A DNA stretch of 34,337 nt from NCBI GenBank assembly GCA_029225225.1, contig JAQXWB010000064.1, forward strand, positions 1 to 34,337. The letters run 5' to 3'. The notes beneath the pieces were generated by a model. It was not told where the DNA came from and ran no database searches. It worked only from the letters and a program-made list of their open reading frames with translations. The position numbers and the translations under genes are program-made. Of this stretch, positions 30,068 to 34,337 are shown one piece after another (positions within the stretch are counted from its first letter, which is position 1; each line of letters begins with the position of its first letter). Origin of the DNA: Bacillota bacterium. Lineage in GTDB: Bacteria > Bacillota > Clostridia > Oscillospirales > Oscillospiraceae.

Positions 30068-31731
30068 CAAAACGCATCTTTACCGCGATTGTGCTGGTCA
30101 CGGTGGTGATTCTGCTGCTCTCGAGCGCACTGATCTCGGTCGTGCTGTACGGCGATCTTGAGACGCAGTTTTTTAACGAATTGAAGAGCGAGGCGCATAC
30201 GATCGCCGTCGCGCTGGAAAGCGGGCTGCCTGCGGAAGGATATCTGCCTGCGTTGGAGCCTGCGAGAGTGACCGAGCTGCGCGTGACATGGGTTGCGGCA
30301 AGCGGCGAGGTGCTGTACGACTCCGACGCCGACGAGACGACGATGGAGAACCATCTTGCCCGCGAGGAGATTGCCGAGGCGCTGGAAAACGGCTACGGCG
30401 ACAGCACGCGCAATTCCGCGACGATCTCGAAAAAGACCATTTACTACGCCTGCCGCCTGTCCGACGGGACGGTGCTGCGGGTGAGCGGAACGCAGGACTC
30501 CGTGTTCGGCATTTTGTTCAATATTTTAAAGCCGATGGCGTGGGTGCTGCTGGCGGCGGTGGGTTTGGCGCTGGTGCTGTCCTACCGCGTGTCCAAACGC
30601 GTGGTGCGTCCGCTGAACGAATTGGATTTGGAGCATCCGCAGAAGGTGGAGACGTATGACGAGCTGACGCCGCTTTTGGAGAAAATTTCCGCCCAGAACC
30701 GGCAAATTCGCGCGCAGATGGAGCAGCTCAGGCGCTCGCAGGAGGAGTTTGCCGCCGTCACGGGACATATGAGCGAGGGCTTGCTGGTCATTGACGCGAA
30801 AATGCGGCTGCTGTTTTGCAACGAGGCGGCAAAGCGTCTGCTGCACATCGGGCAAGCCGAGACGCAGAGCCTGCTCACGGTCAACCGCAGCGCGCCCTTC
30901 CGCGAGGCGGCGGAGGAGGCGTTACAGGGGAAGCACGCGCAGGAGAGCGTCACGCTGGACGGGCGCATTTATCAGCTCATGGCGAATCCCGCCTACGACG
31001 GGCAGACGCTGACGGGTGCGGTGCTGCTCCTGCTCGACGTGACCGAGCGCGAGGATCGGGAGCGTCTGCGGCGCGAGTTTACGGCGAATGTGTCCCACGA
31101 GCTGCGCACGCCGCTGACCTCGATCTCGGGCTTTGCGGAGCTGATTCGCGAGGGCTTGGCGAAGCAGGAGGACATTCCCCGCTTTGCCGACCGCATTTGT
31201 AAGGAGTCGCAGCGGCTTTTGGCGCTGATCGAGGATATTTTGCGGCTGTCACAGCTCGACGAGGGCGGCACCACGGAGGAAAAGACCCCGCAGAAGCTGG
31301 ACGAGCTGGCGGTTTCGGTGGTGCAGCAGCTTGCGCCGGTGGCAAAGGAGAAGGGGATTTTAATTACGGTGGACACCGCGCCCTGTGAGGTCATGGGTGT
31401 GCGGCGCGTGTTGGAGGAGCTGATCTATAACCTCTGCGACAACGCCGTCAAGTATAACCGCCCGAAGGGGTCGGTGAAGGTCACGGCGAAGCACATAGAC
31501 GGCGTGCCGACGCTGATCGTCGCGGATACGGGCATCGGCATCCCCGAGGCGGAGCAGGAGCGCGTGTTTGAGCGGTTTTATCGGGTGGATAAGAGCCATT
31601 CAAAGGCAATCGGCGGCACGGGCTTAGGGCTGTCGATTGTAAAGCACGCGGCGGCGTTCCACAACGCAGAGATCAAAATGCAAAGCGAGCTCGGAAAGGG
31701 CACGGAGATCAGGCTCAGTTTCCCGGCGTAG
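30064..31731 (+). CDS. phoR: PhoR-type sensor histidine kinase
   Basis: A 555-residue membrane kinase with a first membrane segment at about 4-26, an extracytoplasmic domain (27-155), a second segment near 157-180, a short linker and a PAS domain (about 235-330, LLVIDAKMRLLFCN). The HisKA box follows with H345 in VSHELRTPL, then the ATPase domain with NLCDNAVKYN (N box), ADTGIGIPEAEQ (G1) and GGTGLGLSIV (G2). It is expected to phosphorylate the adjacent PhoB-type regulator when phosphate is scarce, under PhoU and Pst control. The ATG overlaps the regulator's stop (ATGA). Confidence 0.95.
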   Translation: MTKRIFTAIVLVTVVILLLSSALISVVLYGDLETQFFNELKSEAHTIAVALESGLPAEGYLPALEPARVTELRVTWVAASGEVLYDSDADETTMENHLAREEIAEALENGYGDSTRNSATISKKTIYYACRLSDGTVLRVSGTQDSVFGILFNILKPMAWVLLAAVGLALVLSYRVSKRVVRPLNELDLEHPQKVETYDELTPLLEKISAQNRQIRAQMEQLRRSQEEFAAVTGHMSEGLLVIDAKMRLLFCNEAAKRLLHIGQAETQSLLTVNRSAPFREAAEEALQGKHAQESVTLDGRIYQLMANPAYDGQTLTGAVLLLLDVTEREDRERLRREFTANVSHELRTPLTSISGFAELIREGLAKQEDIPRFADRICKESQRLLALIEDILRLSQLDEGGTTEEKTPQKLDELAVSVVQQLAPVAKEKGILITVDTAPCEVMGVRRVLEELIYNLCDNAVKYNRPKGSVKVTAKHIDGVPTLIVADTGIGIPEAEQERVFERFYRVDKSHSKAIGGTGLGLSIVKHAAAFHNAEIKMQSELGKGTEIRLSFPA

Positions 31732-31744
31732 AGGGCTGCGAGGG

Positions 31745-32110
31745 AACAGTGAATAGTGAATAGTGAATAGTGAACAGGTTTGCCGCTGCGGGTTTTTCCG
31801 GTGTTTGCTGCTTCGTACGCGGTCGGTAGTTCCTGCACGAGATTGCCTCGTCGCTACGCTCCTCGCAATGAGAGGGAGGGGTACCTTGTTTGTCATTGCG
31901 AGGGCGCTTGCGCCCGTGGCAATCTCTGACTGTAGGTTTGTACGAAGTCGGTAGTTCCTGCACGGGCGGCTGATAGCCGCCCCTACGGCGTAGAATCCAA
32001 TTTTTCTCGTAGGGCCGCTATCAGCCGCCCGCATTTTTAATCCGCGCGGAGCGCTCCGACACTATTCACTCTTCACTCTTCACTGTTCACTATTCACCGC
32101 CTCCCTCGTA
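31745..32110. repeat. Composite element with inverted heptamer runs after phoR
   Basis: No gene. GTGAATA heptamers (31747-31775) face inverted ATTCAC runs (32062-32096). Inside are REP-like units (31840-31870 and 31893-31926), GGGCGGCTGATAGCCGCCCC (31964-31983) and a second GGCGGC...GCCGCC palindrome near 32014. Confidence 0.85.
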
Positions 32111-32139
32111 TGACGCAATATTCTCTAATTTTCTACAAA

Positions 32140-32177
32140 CGGCATTCTGCGTTTTTGTGCAGAGTGCCGCTTTTTTT
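32140..32177 (+). terminator. Terminator of the pst/pho operon
   Basis: CGGCATTCTGC (32140-32150) pairs with GCAGAGTGCCG (32159-32169) with one G-U pair, followed by a C and seven T bases. The T run touches the first Pho-box repeat of the next gene. Confidence 0.9.
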
Positions 32178-32230
32178 ACAAATGCTTTACCGATACTTGA
32201 CTTTATTTTACCTTTCCTTTACATTATAAA
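32175..32230 (+). promoter_or_regulatory. Five-repeat Pho box and promoter of the Na/Pi cotransporter gene
   Basis: TTTACA, TTTACC, TTGACT, TTTACC and TTTACA begin at 32175, 32186, 32197, 32207 and 32218, that is with steps of 11, 11, 10 and 11 bp. TATAAA (32225-32230) follows as a -10. This resembles the phased TT-A-C-A hexamers bound by Bacillus PhoP. The adjacent phosphate two-component system is the expected regulator. Confidence 0.8.
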
Positions 32231-32289
32231 TGGAAGGATAGCGTTCCCTTCCGAAAACTACAACTACAAACAGAAACGGAGAATTTCGC

Positions 32290-34038
32290 ATGAGTGTACT
32301 GTTAGCTCTGTTCCAGCTCATGGGCGGACTTGCGTTTTTCCTTTACGGTATGCATGTCATGTCCGGCGGACTCAGTAAGCTTGCCGGCGGCTCCTTGGAA
32401 CGTTCGCTGCAAAAAGCTACCTCAAACCGTGCCTTCGGCATGACCTTGGGCGCGGGTATCACCATCGCAATCCAATCCTCCTCCGCCATGACCGTTATGC
32501 TCGTCGGTCTGGTCAACTCCGGCATCATGCGCTTCGATCAGACGATCAGCGTCATCATGGGCTCGAACGTCGGCACGACCGTGACGAACTGGATCCTCAC
32601 CCTCTCCGGCGTGGACGGCGAGGGCTGGATGGCGCTTCTCCAGCCGAAGAATTTCTCTCCGGTGGTCGCCATTATCGGCATTGCCATGATCATGATGTCC
32701 AAAAAGACACGCCGGCAGGACATCGGCAAGATCATGGTCGGCTTTGCCGTCTTGATGTTCGGCATGGATCAGATGAGCGGCTCGATGAACGGCTTGCGGG
32801 AGTCCGAGAGCTTCCGTCAGCTCCTGCTGGTCTTTGAGAATCCCCTTGTCGCAGTGCTTGCCTCCACGGTGTTCACCGGCGTGATCCAATCCTCCGCCGC
32901 GACCATCGGTATCGTGCAGACTCTCGCCGCCACGGGGCAGATCAGCTTCAGCGTGGCGATTCCGCTCGTCCTCGGCGCGAACATCGGCACCTGCGCGACG
33001 GCGCTCATCTCCTCCATCGGCGTCACGAAGGACGCGAAAAAGGTCTCCGTTGTGCATATTATCATCAAGGTGATCGGCACGGTCGTCTGCCTTGTGGGCT
33101 TCTACGGCGCGGACGCGATTTTCCATTTCAACTTCCTCGACGCCGAGATCTCCCGCGCGGGCGTCGCTTTGGTGCACACCGTGTTCAACGTGGTCAATAC
33201 GGTGATTCTCTTCCCGTTCTCCAAGCAGCTTGTCGCAATGGCGAATTTCTTCGTCCGTCCCACGAAAAAGGAAGGAAAGCAGGCATTCCTCGACGAGCGT
33301 CTGCTCAACCAGCCCTCCATTGCGGTCAATGAGGCGGTCAACATGACCTGCAAGATGGCAACCCTCGCGGGCGCGACCATCCGCGAAGCCGTCAATCTCT
33401 GCGGCAGCTACTCCGAGAAGATTGCGGACGAAATTCTCTCCAACGAAAACGCCCTCGACGAATATGAGGACAAGCTCGGGACATTCTTGGTGCGTTTGTC
33501 CGGCAAGTCCCTCTCCGACGCGGACTCGCGCCGTGTCTCGCGGCTGCTGCATACCATCGGCGATTTTGAACGCTTGGGCGACCACGCGGTCAACCTCGTC
33601 CGCACGGCGGAGGAGATTCACACGAAGAAGATTACCTTCTCCGACGAGGCAAAGGCGGAAATCGCCAACCTCTCCGATGCGCTGCATGAAATCCTCGGTC
33701 TGACCATCGACGCCTTTACCGAGGACAACCTCGAGATGGCGCGCCATGTCGAGCCGCTGGAGCAGGTCATTGACGCATTGATCGCCCTGATCAAGAGCGC
33801 GCATGTCGAGCGCTTGCAGGTGGGCAAATGCACGATCCAGACGGGCTTTGTCCTGTCCGACCTGCTGACCAATTTCGAGCGCGTGTCCGACCACTGCTCC
33901 AACATCGCCGTCGCGATGCTGGAGACAAGCGCGGGCAGCTTCGACACGCACGAATATCTGAACGAGGTCAAAAAGGGCGGCTTCGTCGATTTCGTCCAAG
34001 CCTACGACGCGTATGCCAAGAAGTATCATATTGCCTGA
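32290..34038 (+). CDS. Na/Pi cotransporter (NptA-type) with C-terminal PhoU domain
   Basis: A 582-residue membrane protein. The transporter part (1-330) contains two inverted repeats with the QSSSA (Q62) and QSSAAT (Q200) motifs of the PNaS family, which import phosphate with sodium. The C-terminal part (about 350-560) is a PhoU-like helical domain with ERLGDHAVNLVRTAEE and ERVSDHCSNIAVAML, which may gate transport by phosphate status. The start is preceded by ACGGAGAA. It has its own promoter with a Pho box and its own terminator, so it is a separate unit of the phosphate regulon. Confidence 0.95.
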   Translation: MSVLLALFQLMGGLAFFLYGMHVMSGGLSKLAGGSLERSLQKATSNRAFGMTLGAGITIAIQSSSAMTVMLVGLVNSGIMRFDQTISVIMGSNVGTTVTNWILTLSGVDGEGWMALLQPKNFSPVVAIIGIAMIMMSKKTRRQDIGKIMVGFAVLMFGMDQMSGSMNGLRESESFRQLLLVFENPLVAVLASTVFTGVIQSSAATIGIVQTLAATGQISFSVAIPLVLGANIGTCATALISSIGVTKDAKKVSVVHIIIKVIGTVVCLVGFYGADAIFHFNFLDAEISRAGVALVHTVFNVVNTVILFPFSKQLVAMANFFVRPTKKEGKQAFLDERLLNQPSIAVNEAVNMTCKMATLAGATIREAVNLCGSYSEKIADEILSNENALDEYEDKLGTFLVRLSGKSLSDADSRRVSRLLHTIGDFERLGDHAVNLVRTAEEIHTKKITFSDEAKAEIANLSDALHEILGLTIDAFTEDNLEMARHVEPLEQVIDALIALIKSAHVERLQVGKCTIQTGFVLSDLLTNFERVSDHCSNIAVAMLETSAGSFDTHEYLNEVKKGGFVDFVQAYDAYAKKYHIA

Positions 34039-34048
34039 TGTTGATTTC

Positions 34049-34088
34049 GGCTCCCCTGTCACGCGATAGGGGAGCCTTCTTTAATTTT
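34049..34088 (+). terminator. Terminator of the Na/Pi cotransporter gene
   Basis: GGCTCCCCT (34049-34057) pairs with AGGGGAGCC (34068-34076), followed by a T-rich tail (TTCTTTAATTTTTT). Confidence 0.92.
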
Positions 34089-34144
34089 TTGTAAATTGCG
34101 GAGGGGGCTTCTTGCAAGCGGGGGGAGTTGGGGCTATACTGGAG

Positions 34145-34337
34145 ACGGGAAAAAGTGAATGGTGAACAGTGAATCGTGAATAGGTTTCGCGTTGGTCGGC
34201 GGTCTTGCACGCAGTTGGTAATGCCTGCACGAGATTGCCACGACCAGTGTGCGCACTGGTCTCGCAATGACAGATTAGGGTAGCTTTCCGTGTCATTGCG
34301 AGGAGCGAAGCGACGTGGCAATCTCTGGCTGCTGTCT
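34145..34337. repeat. Heptamer run and composite REP-like repeats at the window end
   Basis: No gene. GTGAATG/GTGAATA heptamers (34155-34184) are followed by the same composite unit as at 1-260: GACCAGTGTGCGCACTGGTC inside a GATTGCC...GCAATGACA palindrome (34234-34272), then ATTGCGAGGAGCGAAGCGAC (34294-34313). The unit continues past the window edge. Confidence 0.88.

Noticed and set aside
32422-34062. A 546-codon frame antisense to the Na/Pi cotransporter
   Set aside because: Produced by GC-biased third positions of the real gene; the composition (H, D, R and E rich without domains) is not protein-like.

Overview
The window looks like chromosomal DNA of a low-to-mid GC Gram-positive anaerobe of the class Clostridia, most likely an Oscillospirales/Ruminococcaceae-type gut bacterium. 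The evidence is strong GGAGG ribosome binding sites, sigma-A type TTGACA/TATAAT promoters, a T-box in front of thrS, a Spo0A-type DNA-binding domain, QueT and Gx transporters, DUF1893, and a G5/3D cell-wall protein next to rsmA. No species can be named from sequence reading alone.

Layout. (1) 0.5-7.7 kb holds housekeeping genes: ydcF-like and M42 aminopeptidase (minus), thrS with a T-box leader (minus), a divergent G5/3D protein and rsmA (plus). (2) 7.7-9.1 kb: a tandem array of 73-bp repeats, a YjjG-like HAD phosphatase and a tRNA-Gln(CUG). (3) 9.1-20.8 kb is an accessory region that begins just after the tRNA. It carries a class-M sirtuin/zinc macrodomain/PPOX-flavoprotein set with a divergent HxlR regulator, then a scrambled zone: SWIM-zinc-finger and CFI-box proteins under duplicated leader DNA, truncated DUF262-HNH and VWA-type genes, an XRE regulator broken by an amber codon, a 27-residue membrane peptide, MITEs, a lipoprotein, a possible uracil-DNA-glycosylase-fold protein, an internally deleted WYL regulator and a solo Spo0A output domain. 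(4) 21-24.1 kb: a minus-strand operon queT - Gx transporter - lipoprotein - DUF1893 with a candidate preQ1-type pseudoknot leader, then a TraX-like membrane protein. (5) 24.4-34.1 kb is a complete phosphate-starvation locus: pstS, pstC, pstA, pstB, phoU, phoB-type regulator, phoR-type kinase and a Na/Pi cotransporter with a PhoU tail. Candidate 11-bp-phased Pho boxes precede pstS and the cotransporter gene.

Almost every intergenic gap is packed with short palindromic repeats: REP/BIME-like ATTGC...GCAAT units in arrays of 73 or about 131 bp period, GGGGACATGTCCCC palindromes, GGGCGGCTATCAGCCGCCC modules, and GTGAATA heptamer runs that often occur as inverted pairs. They split the pst operon into three blocks and lie inside the thrS T-box leader. 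No transposase, integrase, CRISPR array or rRNA was seen. The most interesting leads are the sirtuin/macrodomain operon without its usual lipoyl-carrier partner, the duplicated and reciprocally decayed SWIM/CFI-box unit, the solo Spo0A domain, the repeat architecture, and the Pho-box pairs.
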